From positions 992,001 to 1,056,000 of the forward strand of contig JAJNPV010000042.1 in NCBI GenBank assembly GCA_021155195.1: a stretch of 64,000 bases of DNA, read 5' to 3'. The notes under the pieces were generated by a model. It ran no database searches. It was not told the origin of the DNA and saw nothing but the letters and a program-made list of their open reading frames with translations. The stretch comes from Ohtaekwangia sp. (lineage in GTDB: Bacteria > Bacteroidota > Bacteroidia > Cytophagales > Cyclobacteriaceae). Of the stretch, positions 18,175 through 26,450 are shown piece by piece (the stretch's first letter is position 1; each line of letters opens with the position of its first letter). A program made the position numbers and the translations under genes.

Positions 18175-19827
18175 TTATTCGGATTTCAATCGTTTGAAAT
18201 AATTGATCAACCCGTTGGTAGATGAGTCGTGAGTAGTAATCGCCTCAGATGAAGTCAGTTCAGGCAATATTTTTTTCGCCAGTACTTTACCTAATTCAAC
18301 TCCCCACTGATCGAAACTAAAGATATTCCAGATCACACCTTGAACAAAGATCTTGTGCTCATACATCGCTACTAAAGCACCTAATGTGTAAGGGTTTAAT
18401 TTTTTAAACATGATTGAGTTAGTAGGTCTGTTTCCGCTAAACAACCGATACGGTAAATGAAAACTAATTTCTTCTTTGCTCATGCCTACAGCGCGTAGTT
18501 CTTTCTCAACCATCTCTTCCGTTTTTCCAACCATAAGCGCTTCGGTTTGAGCGAAAAAGTTTGAAAGCAATTTTACGTGATGATCACCCACCGGATTTTG
18601 TGAATCAACCGGTGCAATGAAATCACAAGGTATCAATTTGGTTCCCTGATGAATTAATTGATAAAAAGCATGTTGTCCATTGGTGCCGGGTTCACCCCAG
18701 ATAACCGGCCCCGTTTGATACAGTACTGCATTACCATTTCGATCTACAGACTTTCCGTTGCTCTCCATATTCCCTTGTTGAAAATAGGCTGCAAAACGAT
18801 GCAGGTATTGGTCGTAGGGAAGGATAGCTTCGGAGTGTGCATCAAAAAAGTTTGTATACCAAACTCCCAGTAGCGCAAGAATTACCGGAATGTTCTTATC
18901 GAAGGGCTGATCTTTAAAATGATTGTCGATATCGTGCGCGCCTTCCAACAGTTTGGTGAAATTTTCGAATCCTATCGTGCATGCAATAGACAACCCGATG
19001 GAAGACCACAATGAATAACGGCCACCTACCCAATCCCAAAACACAAACATATTTTCAGGGGCAATACCAAAGTCAATTACTGACTTTGAATTGGTAGAAA
19101 CAGCAACAAAATGTTTTGCTACTTCACCTTTGCCATTTGTCTTTTCGATAAACCAATTTTTGGAAGTCTCGGCATTGGTCATTGTCTCTTGCGTAGTGAA
19201 TGTTTTAGAGGCGATGATGAAAAGCGTGGTTTCCGGATTTAGATTTTTAAGTGTTTCGGCAATGTGTGTTCCATCAACATTCGAAACAAAGTGTGGTTTG
19301 ATAGAGGTGTGATAAGGCTTTAGCGCTTCAGTAACCATTAACGGTCCTAAATCAGAGCCACCAATTCCAATGTTCACAATGTCAGTTATTGCTTTTCCGG
19401 TGAAGCCTTTCCAACTTCCACTTAATAGTTTTTCAGAAAATGTCTTTACCTGATGCAGCACCTTATTGATTTGAGGCATTACATCTTCGCCATCTACATA
19501 AACCGGAGTATTGGTACGATTGCGCAAGGCAACATGCAGAACCGCGCGATGCTCAGTTTGATTAATTTTATCACCGTTAAACATAGCGTCAATAGATTCC
19601 TTCAACCCAACTTCTTCGGCCAACTCAATCAGTAATGCAATGGTCTCGCTCGTTATTATATTCTTGGAGTAATCAATAAGTATGTCATTCAATTTCAAGC
19701 TGAATTTTTCGAACCGCTGCGGATCTTCCTGAAATAATTCGCGCATGTGTGTTGCTTGCATCTCAATAAAGTGTGATGTCAATTTTTGCCAGGCAATGGT
19801 TTCGGCAGGGTTAATCGTTGATAGCAT
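18175..19827 (-). CDS. pgi: Glucose-6-phosphate isomerase
   Basis: 550 residues, the normal size of the long bacterial enzyme. Interconverts glucose-6-phosphate and fructose-6-phosphate. Motifs include TEHRAVLHVALR (91-102), GIGGSDLGP (154-162), the PGI signature around VGGRYSLWSSIGLS and the late helix with QWGVELGK. It is the first gene of the minus-strand glycolysis operon, 60 bases ahead of pfkA. Confidence 0.96.
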   Translation of the reverse strand: MLSTINPAETIAWQKLTSHFIEMQATHMRELFQEDPQRFEKFSLKLNDILIDYSKNIITSETIALLIELAEEVGLKESIDAMFNGDKINQTEHRAVLHVALRNRTNTPVYVDGEDVMPQINKVLHQVKTFSEKLLSGSWKGFTGKAITDIVNIGIGGSDLGPLMVTEALKPYHTSIKPHFVSNVDGTHIAETLKNLNPETTLFIIASKTFTTQETMTNAETSKNWFIEKTNGKGEVAKHFVAVSTNSKSVIDFGIAPENMFVFWDWVGGRYSLWSSIGLSIACTIGFENFTKLLEGAHDIDNHFKDQPFDKNIPVILALLGVWYTNFFDAHSEAILPYDQYLHRFAAYFQQGNMESNGKSVDRNGNAVLYQTGPVIWGEPGTNGQHAFYQLIHQGTKLIPCDFIAPVDSQNPVGDHHVKLLSNFFAQTEALMVGKTEEMVEKELRAVGMSKEEISFHLPYRLFSGNRPTNSIMFKKLNPYTLGALVAMYEHKIFVQGVIWNIFSFDQWGVELGKVLAKKILPELTSSEAITTHDSSTNGLINYFKRLKSE

Positions 19828-19941
19828 GTGAATGAATTTTGAAATTTTAACAGGGGCAAAAATAGAAGAAGTTGCTGAGTGACTTGCAGCAAGTGAATAA
19901 TTAAGTTTTATAAAACTTTGAGTAGCGGTACTAAGGAGTCA

Positions 19942-20343
19942 TTAGCCTCCAACCACTCCACGCAGGTTTTCCACCAGCCCTTCCCATAAGTCGTTGAGCT
20001 CATTGAGGTCATCAAAATCAGAATAATCAATCACTTTGAGAAAAGTAGTTTGCGTTAGCTCGTTTACTTCCAGCCGAAGTTCAAAGTAGGAGGGATCCTT
20101 CTCGTCTTCCTTTGATTCTGGTTTATATTCAAATTTTACAAAGTGATTTACGCGATGTGAAGTCATTACCGCTTTGTGCTCTTCATTATCCCAAACAAAC
20201 GTAAAAATCTTTTCAGGATTGATTGTTACATTATCGGCAAACCATTCAGAAAGTCCGCTGGCTGTTTGGAGGTAAGGATAAAGCATTTTGATAGAAGCAT
20301 GTACTTCAAAGTCATTTGTATAGAGTTGTTTTAGTGCTGCCAT
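19942..20343 (-). CDS. START-like domain protein
   Basis: 133 residues. The sequence (FEVHASIKMLYPYLQTASGLSEWFADNVTI, FTFVWDNEEHKAVM, FELRLEVNELTQTTFLKVIDYSD) matches the Bacteroidota branch of the SRPBCC/START-like fold, related to AHSA1-type proteins. These form a deep ligand-binding or client-binding cavity, but the ligand of this branch is unknown. The whole protein is one domain with no signal peptide, so it is cytoplasmic. It stands alone between pgi and the tRNA-Met region. Confidence 0.75.
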   Translation of the reverse strand: MAALKQLYTNDFEVHASIKMLYPYLQTASGLSEWFADNVTINPEKIFTFVWDNEEHKAVMTSHRVNHFVKFEYKPESKEDEKDPSYFELRLEVNELTQTTFLKVIDYSDFDDLNELNDLWEGLVENLRGVVGG

Positions 20344-20470
20344 GAGAGATACTGCCTTACGCCTTTGTTTGGATTTTAATTTAGATAAAATCCCGCTAAC
20401 GGCAAACTATATTCAAATTAGTTAAGGACTAATAAAATAATAGGCAACAATTGAGAACGTTGAGGAAGTA

Positions 20471-20519
20471 TTGAAGGGGAGCTGAACCCCTTTCACCAAT
20501 TTGTGGATGAATCCAACAA
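20471..20519 (-). pseudogene. tRNA-Met 3'-half fragment A with degraded palindrome
   Basis: Read on the minus strand this starts with TTGGATTCAT, the anticodon stem and CAT anticodon of the nearby tRNA-Met, and ends with GGGGTTCAGCTCCCC, a T arm. Between them the bases at 20492-20507 match the palindrome TCCGCCAATTGGCGGA at 12 of 16 positions. It is the most decayed of three copies. Confidence 0.6.
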
Positions 20520-20557
20520 TTGTCTATTTCATCAATAAAGTAATCTTCTTTGAAGAG

Positions 20558-20612
20558 TAGCGCGGGGGGGAGTTGAATCCCGTCCGCCAGCTGGCGGGAT
20601 ACGAATCCAACT
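20558..20612 (-). pseudogene. tRNA-Met 3'-half fragment B with palindrome
   Basis: Minus-strand TTGGATTCGT (anticodon arm) is joined to a palindrome (perfect 14 bases, CCGCCAGCTGGCGG, at 20584-20597), then a T arm and the acceptor end CCCCGCGCTA of tRNA-Met. Its 5' side abuts the stop codon of the GIY-YIG gene. The 5' half of the tRNA is absent. Confidence 0.75.
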
Positions 20613-20868
20613 AAGGATTTTTTGTTTTATTGACGATGTCCCACGCAAACAGTCTTCCTTTTGCTGATTTCAACTGTTTTTCTCTTTTAAGAGCCTCTTC
20701 TTTTGCCTCAAATTCTTCAGTGTAAATAATGGCCCAAGGCATGTACCGCTTTGTAAAACCTTTATTGTTAACTGAATTGTGAGCATTAATTCTTGCTTCA
20801 AGATTTGATGTGAAGCCGATATAAATTTTATTATACTTTTCGCTATGGAGAATATAGACTGTAAACAT
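20611..20868 (-). CDS. Small GIY-YIG nuclease-domain protein
   Basis: 85 residues making up one GIY-YIG domain: VYILHS and YIGFT (the GIY and YIG strands), then R26 in NLEARINAHN and a KREKQLK helix near 61-67. Such free-standing domains (UPF0213/URI-like) are frequent in Bacteroidota; the biochemical role of most is unknown. The TAG stop sits directly on the anticodon arm of tRNA-Met fragment B, and fragment C lies just upstream of the start. The ORF therefore occupies the place of a missing tRNA 5' half. This suggests travel with, or insertion into, duplicated tRNA DNA. Confidence 0.85.
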   Translation of the reverse strand: MFTVYILHSEKYNKIYIGFTSNLEARINAHNSVNNKGFTKRYMPWAIIYTEEFEAKEEALKREKQLKSAKGRLFAWDIVNKTKNP

Positions 20869-20905
20869 GTATAACTTTTAGTTGTGCGGTGGGTTTCTTG
20901 AAGAG

Positions 20906-20957
20906 TAGCGCGAGTGGATTTGAACCCCGTCCGCCAATTGGCGGATATGAATCCAAC
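20906..20957 (-). pseudogene. tRNA-Met 3'-half fragment C with perfect 16-bp palindrome
   Basis: Minus-strand TTGGATTCATA is followed by the perfect palindrome TCCGCCAATTGGCGGA (20930-20945), which stands in place of the 3' side of the anticodon arm and variable loop. A T arm and acceptor end (CGCGCTA) complete the half. It lies just downstream of the intact tRNA-Met, separated by a spacer ending in AGACAATTG that recurs before fragment A. Confidence 0.78.
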
Positions 20958-21001
20958 AATTGTCTATTCATTCATTAATAGAATAATCTTTTTAAAGAGA
21001 G

Positions 21002-21075
21002 TAGCGCGGGGGGGAGTTGAACCCCCGACCTTTGGGTTATGAATCCAACGCTCTAACCACCTGAGCTACCGCGCC
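21002..21075 (-). tRNA. tRNA-Met (CAT), elongator type
   Basis: The minus strand folds as a complete 74-nt cloverleaf. The acceptor GGCGCGG pairs with CCGCGCT (one G-U), the D arm is GCTC..GAGC, the anticodon arm is TTGGATTCATAACCCAA, and the T arm has a GTTCAAC loop. Discriminator A, no encoded CCA. The anticodon is CAT. The non-C1:A72 acceptor and anticodon stem without three G-C pairs fit elongator tRNA-Met. A lysidine-modified tRNA-Ile with the same anticodon is a less likely alternative. Confidence 0.93.
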
Positions 21076-21247
21076 ATTTGTTATGTTTGATTGGATTTTT
21101 TCTTTGGTGGCTGAAATAATCCGAAACACGAATCGCATAAGCGATTTTGGGAGCGCAAACATACAAACTTTTCTTCAATCCAATAAAGTCCGATTATGAT
21201 GATTTCTAAAATGAGGGAATAAAAATTACTGGCCTCGTTTTTGAGAT

Positions 21248-21255
21248 TATCTTTG
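21248..21255 (+). promoter_or_regulatory. Candidate -7 box for the lptF/G gene
   Basis: TATCTTTG matches the Bacteroidota -7 consensus TAnnTTTG and lies 10 bases before the ATG at 21266, implying a very short 5' leader. I see no good -33 TTTG at the usual 19-20 base spacing, so confidence is limited. Confidence 0.4.
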
Positions 21256-21265
21256 TGCACTGCTG

Positions 21266-22834
21266 ATGAAAAAAATAGATAAGCTCATTCTCACATCCTT
21301 TTTAGGGCCCTTCATTCTCACATTCCTGGTGGTGGTGTTTATTCTATTGAACATTCACATGCTCAAATACTTTGACGACATCATTGGCAAAGATTTAGGT
21401 TGGGATGTAATTGGTCAGTTGCTTTTCTATTTTGCTATTTTCAATACACCTGTTGCCCTTCCACTTGCAGTGTTATTATCCTCACTGATTACCTTCGGAA
21501 ACCTGGGCGAACACTTTGAACTCACAGCAATCAAAAGTCTTGGAATCTCTCTTGTTCGGAGCCTGTTTCCCATTTTTGTTTTTGTTTTATTCTTAACTGG
21601 CGGAGCTTTTTTAGTAGGCAATTATCTGGTGCCAAAAGCCGCCCTGGAGGCGTACAGTTTGTTATATGATATTAAGCAAAAGAAACCTGCACTGGATCTT
21701 CGTCAGGGTGCTTTTTATAATTCAATTCCTGATATCAGTATTAAAGTAAATGAAAAGGAACCTGAGACAGGAATCCTAAAGGGGGTAATCATTTATGATC
21801 ATCGGGGAAGAACTGGTAACAAAGAAGTGATTATTGCAGATTCAGGATTGATGTACACTATTCTTAACGATCAATATCTAAAGCTGGAGTTGTTTAATGG
21901 CTATAACTATAAGGAAGGCTCGGCTGGGGAAAGTGATTTTTCGGGCAAGCCGGGTGGGGGCGAGGATAGCTATCGCAAAACGAAATTTTCTAAATCACAA
22001 ATCGTATTCGATCTCTCTTCGTTTGGTCTCAACCGCACTGATAAAAAATGGTTTCAAAGCAATCGCATCATGCGAAATATGAACGAACTGGAAACCGATA
22101 TTGATTCGGTTGGTGGCGTGATAAAAAATGAAAAGATTTCTATTTATGCTTCGGCAGGGCAGCTCTATTCGTATCATTTCAAAAATGATTCTGTAACGTG
22201 GCCCGAAGAAATAAAAAGTCTTAAAAAAAAGAAGGATTCAATTGCGCTAGCTAAAAGGCTGGCCGATGAAAGTTCAAAGTATTCTGCTTCTATGCCCACC
22301 AGTGAAAAAATAAAGCAAGTAACTCTTTCCAAAAAGGACAGTCTTAAATCAGATAGTATTTTCAGTTCACCTTACACGCCATCAGAAATTTCAGTAGCCG
22401 TTGCCCAGGCCAGGTTAGTTAAGGCCCAACTCCTTTCACATAACACAAACTTGAAAGCCTATGAGTATCAACACCGGGAGTTTGCTGTTCAATGGCATAA
22501 AATTTTAGCTCAGGCAATTGCGTGTATTGCAATGTTTTTAATTGGTGCACCCCTTGGGGCCATTATTAAAAAAGGTGGACTGGGTGTGCCTGTCTTGATG
22601 TCAATTCTCTTTTTCATTGTCTTTTATGTGCTTTCCCTGGTAGGGGAAAAATGGGCTAAAGCTGCAACCGTATCTGTGCCCTTAGGCATGTGGATGGCCA
22701 ATATTGTTCTTGTTCTTATTGGTTTGCTTTTCTTGCGGCAAGCCAGGGCCGATGCCCGCTTATTCGATTCTGACTTTTACTCGGTGGTTTGGGATAAGAT
22801 TTCGCGTAGATTTTTAAAGCAGGCAAAAGCATAG
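21266..22834 (+). CDS. LptF/LptG-family permease (lipopolysaccharide export)
   Basis: 522 residues. The N terminus (DKLILTSFLGPFILTFLVVVFILL) and the next helices (FYFAIFNTPVALPLAVLLSSLITFGNLGEHFELTA) give the three N-terminal membrane segments of the YjgP/YjgQ family. A long periplasmic region of about 300 residues follows, then three C-terminal helices (AQAIACIAMFLIGAPLGAIIKKGG, SILFFIVFYVLSLVGEK, MANIVLVLIGLLFL). These permeases pair with the LptB ATPase to extract LPS from the inner membrane. Bacteroidota often have one long gene here rather than the two-gene LptF plus LptG pair of E. coli, so I do not choose between F and G. Confidence 0.88.
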   Translation: MKKIDKLILTSFLGPFILTFLVVVFILLNIHMLKYFDDIIGKDLGWDVIGQLLFYFAIFNTPVALPLAVLLSSLITFGNLGEHFELTAIKSLGISLVRSLFPIFVFVLFLTGGAFLVGNYLVPKAALEAYSLLYDIKQKKPALDLRQGAFYNSIPDISIKVNEKEPETGILKGVIIYDHRGRTGNKEVIIADSGLMYTILNDQYLKLELFNGYNYKEGSAGESDFSGKPGGGEDSYRKTKFSKSQIVFDLSSFGLNRTDKKWFQSNRIMRNMNELETDIDSVGGVIKNEKISIYASAGQLYSYHFKNDSVTWPEEIKSLKKKKDSIALAKRLADESSKYSASMPTSEKIKQVTLSKKDSLKSDSIFSSPYTPSEISVAVAQARLVKAQLLSHNTNLKAYEYQHREFAVQWHKILAQAIACIAMFLIGAPLGAIIKKGGLGVPVLMSILFFIVFYVLSLVGEKWAKAATVSVPLGMWMANIVLVLIGLLFLRQARADARLFDSDFYSVVWDKISRRFLKQAKA

Positions 22835-22840
22835 CCGAAT

Positions 22841-22872
22841 TTTGGTTTTATGAGGGCATTCTCATACTTTTG
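22841..22872 (+). promoter_or_regulatory. rpsO promoter
   Basis: TTTG at 22841-22844 and TACTTTTG at 22865-22872 are separated by 20 bases, matching the Bacteroidota -33/-7 consensus read by the primary sigma factor. The predicted start gives a leader of about 30 bases before rpsO. Confidence 0.7.
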
Positions 22873-22909
22873 CCCGTTGAAAAAATAAGAAAGTAAAAAA
22901 TTAGAAGAG

Positions 22910-23185
22910 ATGTACATCAATTCAGAAAAGAAGCAAGAATTGTTTAGTAAACACGGTTTTGCAAAGAAAAAAACAGACACAGGCTCTCCAGAGTCTCAAA
23001 TTGCGCTATTTACGCACAGAATTAGCCATTTGACTGAGCATTTAAAAGGACAGAAAAAGGATTTCTCCACACAAACCGGATTATTAAGGTTGGTTGGAAA
23101 GCGTAAGAAACTCCTTAACTACCTTCAGGATACGAATATCGAAAGATATCGTGCTGTCCTCGCTGATCTAGACTTAAGAAAATAA
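22910..23185 (+). CDS. rpsO: 30S ribosomal protein S15
   Basis: 91 residues, the normal size. The conserved block TGSPESQIALFTHRISHLTEHLKGQKKDFSTQTGLLRLVGKRKKLLNYL covers the 16S rRNA-binding helices. S15 binds the central domain of 16S rRNA early in small-subunit assembly. It precedes pnp, the conserved order in many bacteria, with a terminator-like hairpin between them. Confidence 0.97.
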   Translation: MYINSEKKQELFSKHGFAKKKTDTGSPESQIALFTHRISHLTEHLKGQKKDFSTQTGLLRLVGKRKKLLNYLQDTNIERYRAVLADLDLRK

Positions 23186-23205
23186 ATATCACGATAAGTT
23201 GAAAT

Positions 23206-23226
23206 AGGGAACCTCGGTTCCCTTTT
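23206..23226 (+). terminator. Intrinsic terminator between rpsO and pnp
   Basis: AGGGAACC and GGTTCCCT form an 8-bp stem with a two-base centre (effectively a tetraloop), followed by TTTTCG. It would end or attenuate rpsO transcription before pnp. Confidence 0.7.
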
Positions 23227-23285
23227 CGCTTTATTATTAATCATGGAAAGACTGTGAATTGTAGGTCTTTCCTAAAATCCTACCT

Positions 23286-25433
23286 ATGAAACCAACTATT
23301 ATTTCAAAATCATGCACGCTCCCGGACGGACGTCAGATTACAATCGAAACAGGAAAACTGGCACGTCAGGCTGACGGTGCCGTTGTATTAAGAATGGGCA
23401 ACACGATGTTGCTTGCTACTGCTGTGGCTAGCCAAACGGCTAAAGACGGTGTAGATTTTTTACCAATGTCCGTTGACTACCAAGAGAAATTTGCTTCCAC
23501 AGGAAAAATACCCGGTGGATTTTTAAAGAGAGAAGGAAGACTTTCAGATTACGAAATTCTAATCAGCCGATTAGTGGATCGTGCCATCCGTCCGTTATTC
23601 CCGGATGATTACCATGCAGAAACCCAGGTAAACATTCAGTTGATCTCCGGTGATCGCAATGCATTGCCCGATGCACTGGCAGCATTTGCAGCTTCAGCAG
23701 CACTTGCTGTATCTGATATTCCATTTCAAGGACCAATTTCAGAGGTAAGGGTTGTAAGGATTGATGGTCAGTTTATTATAAGTCCAACACTTGAGCAAAA
23801 GGAGAAGGCTGATCTTGACTTTATTGTAGCAGCATCCATCGATAATATCCTGATGGTTGAAGGCGAGTGTAAGGAGATCAATGAAGAAGACATGCTCGAA
23901 GCATTGAAACTTGCCCATGAGGTTATCAAAGGCCAGTGTCAGATTCAGTTAGAATTAGCGGAAGCGGTTGGCAAAACTAAAAAGCGCGAATACTCGCACG
24001 AAGTAAAAGACGAAGCCTTCAAAGAAGAACTCTTCAAACTGTTATATGATAAAGTGTATGATGTGGCTCGCCAGCAATTGGCGAACAAGCATAGCCGGTC
24101 GGAGCTGTTCAGTAAAATCTATGATGATTACATTGAGTCATTACCGGAAGACACAACCGTTAATAAAGATCTTGTTAAGAAATATTATAAGGATATTCAA
24201 AAGGCAGCATGCCGTAACCTGGTTCTGAATGAAAAGGTACGTTTAGATGGTCGCAAGACAAATGAGATCAGACCTATCTGGTCGGAGGTAGATTATCTTC
24301 CTTCCGCTCATGGTTCTTCCATCTTTACCCGAGGCGAAACTCAATCATTGAGTACGGTAACATTAGGTACTAAGCTTGATGAGCAGATGATTGATGGTGC
24401 TATGTTTGATGGTAGTAACAAGTTCATTTTACATTATAACTTCCCAGGATTTTCAACCGGTGAGGTAAAGCCAAACCGTGGCCCGGGCCGCAGAGAGGTT
24501 GGTCATGGAAACCTGGCGATGAGGGCACTGAAGCAAGTGCTTCCAAACCTTGCCGAGGGTCCTTACACAATCCGTTTGGTATCGGATATTTTGGAATCAA
24601 ATGGTTCGTCTTCAATGGCAACGGTATGTGCGGGCTCGCTTGCGCTGATGGATGCTGGGATTAAAATCACTGCACCGGTTTCTGGTATTGCTATGGGTAT
24701 GATCTCTGATAGCAAGACAAAGAAGTATGCTATCTTATCCGACATCTTAGGGGATGAAGATCACTTGGGAGATATGGACTTTAAAGTAACCGGAACCGAA
24801 AAAGGAATCACGGCTTGCCAGATGGACCTGAAGGTAGATGGACTTACCTATGACGTTTTAAAAGAAGCACTTGATCAAGCCAAAGAAGGTCGCCTTCATA
24901 TCCTAAACGAAATGAAGAAAACAATCACGGCTCCAAATGCTGAACTGAAGCCTCATGCTCCAAGAGCCGTAACCATCACCATTGAAAAAGATTTGATTGG
25001 CGCAGTAATCGGGCCCGGTGGAAAGGTGGTTCAGGAAATTCAAAAAACTACCGGTGCTACCATTGTAATTGAAGAGGTAGGCAATAAAGGAATTGTAAAC
25101 ATCTTCGCCAATAACCAGGAAGTGATGGATGCAGCGGTTAGGCGTGTTAAAAATATAGTAGCCGTTCCTGAGGTAGATCAGGTATATGATGGTGTGGTTA
25201 AATCAATCATGCCTTTTGGTGCATTTGTTGAGTTTATGCCTGGAAAAGACGGGTTGCTACATATCTCTGAGATTAAGTGGGAACGCCTTGAAACCATGGA
25301 TGGCGTAATGCAGGTAGGTGAGCAGGTAAAGGTGAAACTTGTGGAGGTAGACAAGAAAACCGGTAAATTCAGGTTATCACGTAAAGTGTTGCTTCCTAAA
25401 CCCCCAAAGAAAGAAGAGGCACCTAGTGCATAA
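23286..25433 (+). CDS. pnp: Polyribonucleotide nucleotidyltransferase (PNPase)
   Basis: 715 residues, full length. Phosphorolytic 3'-to-5' exoribonuclease of mRNA decay. Two RNase PH domains are visible: FASTGKIPGGFLKREGRLSDYE near residues 73-95 and GEVKPNRGPGRREVGHGNLA near 391-410. They are followed by a KH domain (IGAVIGPGGKVVQEIQKTTGA, about 570-590) and an S1 domain (VYDGVVKSIMPFGAFVEFMPGKDGLLHISEI, about 630-660). The order PH-PH-KH-S1 is standard. It follows rpsO after 100 bases. Confidence 0.97.
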   Translation: MKPTIISKSCTLPDGRQITIETGKLARQADGAVVLRMGNTMLLATAVASQTAKDGVDFLPMSVDYQEKFASTGKIPGGFLKREGRLSDYEILISRLVDRAIRPLFPDDYHAETQVNIQLISGDRNALPDALAAFAASAALAVSDIPFQGPISEVRVVRIDGQFIISPTLEQKEKADLDFIVAASIDNILMVEGECKEINEEDMLEALKLAHEVIKGQCQIQLELAEAVGKTKKREYSHEVKDEAFKEELFKLLYDKVYDVARQQLANKHSRSELFSKIYDDYIESLPEDTTVNKDLVKKYYKDIQKAACRNLVLNEKVRLDGRKTNEIRPIWSEVDYLPSAHGSSIFTRGETQSLSTVTLGTKLDEQMIDGAMFDGSNKFILHYNFPGFSTGEVKPNRGPGRREVGHGNLAMRALKQVLPNLAEGPYTIRLVSDILESNGSSSMATVCAGSLALMDAGIKITAPVSGIAMGMISDSKTKKYAILSDILGDEDHLGDMDFKVTGTEKGITACQMDLKVDGLTYDVLKEALDQAKEGRLHILNEMKKTITAPNAELKPHAPRAVTITIEKDLIGAVIGPGGKVVQEIQKTTGATIVIEEVGNKGIVNIFANNQEVMDAAVRRVKNIVAVPEVDQVYDGVVKSIMPFGAFVEFMPGKDGLLHISEIKWERLETMDGVMQVGEQVKVKLVEVDKKTGKFRLSRKVLLPKPPKKEEAPSA

Positions 25434-25508
25434 GATTTTTGATAATTAATGGTTTTTGGAACTAAATTTTCGCTTTTTCGTGTTTGATTTAACCGAATAG
25501 GAAATTCG

Positions 25509-26372
25509 ATGAGACAGTTAAAGATTAGCAAACAGATTACTAATCGCGAAAGCCAATCTCTTGATAAGTATCTTCAGGAGATCGGAAAAGTTGACTTGAT
25601 TACTGCTGATGAGGAAGTAGTACTCGCTAAGCGAATCAAAGAAGGCGATCAGATTGCTTTAGAGAAACTGACGAAAGCAAACTTACGGTTTGTGGTGTCA
25701 GTTGCTAAGCAATACCAGAATCAAGGATTGTCATTAGGTGATTTAATAAATGAAGGAAACCTGGGTTTGATTAAAGCGGCACAACGCTTTGATGAAACCC
25801 GGGGCTTCAAGTTTATCTCGTATGCCGTGTGGTGGATTCGTCAATCCATTCTTCAAGCGTTGGCCGAACAATCCCGCATCGTTCGACTTCCTTTAAATCG
25901 TGTAGGATCACTCAACAAGATTTCAAAAACATTTTCAGAACTAGAACAAAAGTTTGAGCGCGAACCTTCCCCTGAAGAGTTAGCGGATGTGCTGCAAGTA
26001 ACTACTGCAGAAGTAGTAGATACCATGAAGATTTCTGGTCGTCATGTATCCATGGATGCACCTTTTGTGTCGGGTGAAGAAAATAGTTTGTTGGATGTGT
26101 TGGAGAATGATAGTGAGGTAACGCCCGATTCGGAATTGATGAACGATTCGCTAAGACGGGAAGTGCAACGCGCTCTCTCTACGTTGACTCAGCGCGAGTC
26201 GGATGTGATCGCCCTATACTTTGGATTGAATGGAGAACATGCCATGACGCTGGAAGAGATTGGCGAGAAGTTTAACCTCACCCGCGAGCGGGTTCGGCAA
26301 ATTAAAGAAAAGGCCATCAGACGGTTGCGACACACCTCAAGAAGCAAAGCATTAAAGCCTTACTTGGGTTAA
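25509..26372 (+). CDS. rpoD: Primary RNA polymerase sigma factor (sigma-70 type, RpoD/SigA)
   Basis: 287 residues, the short form typical of Bacteroidota, lacking region 1.1. Region 1.2 (SLDKYLQEIGKVDLIT) is followed by region 2 (LRFVVSVAKQYQNQGLSLGDLINEGNLGLIKAAQRF, YAVWWIRQSI), region 3, and region 4.2 with the HTH (TLEEIGEKFNLTRERVRQIKEKAIRRLR). Directs RNA polymerase to the TTTG / TAnnTTTG promoters seen in this window. It has its own terminator downstream. Confidence 0.95.
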   Translation: MRQLKISKQITNRESQSLDKYLQEIGKVDLITADEEVVLAKRIKEGDQIALEKLTKANLRFVVSVAKQYQNQGLSLGDLINEGNLGLIKAAQRFDETRGFKFISYAVWWIRQSILQALAEQSRIVRLPLNRVGSLNKISKTFSELEQKFEREPSPEELADVLQVTTAEVVDTMKISGRHVSMDAPFVSGEENSLLDVLENDSEVTPDSELMNDSLRREVQRALSTLTQRESDVIALYFGLNGEHAMTLEEIGEKFNLTRERVRQIKEKAIRRLRHTSRSKALKPYLG

Positions 26373-26396
26373 CAATGCTTAATGAATACTTAAAAT

Positions 26397-26425
26397 AAGG
26401 GTCTCAAGGCGTTGAGACCTTTTTT
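26397..26425 (+). terminator. Intrinsic terminator after the sigma-factor gene
   Basis: GGTCTCAA (26400-26407) pairs with TTGAGACC (26412-26419) around a GGCG loop and is followed by seven T. This is a strong rho-independent terminator. Confidence 0.9.
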
Positions 26426-26450
26426 GTTAAATGATTAAATGAAATAAGAC

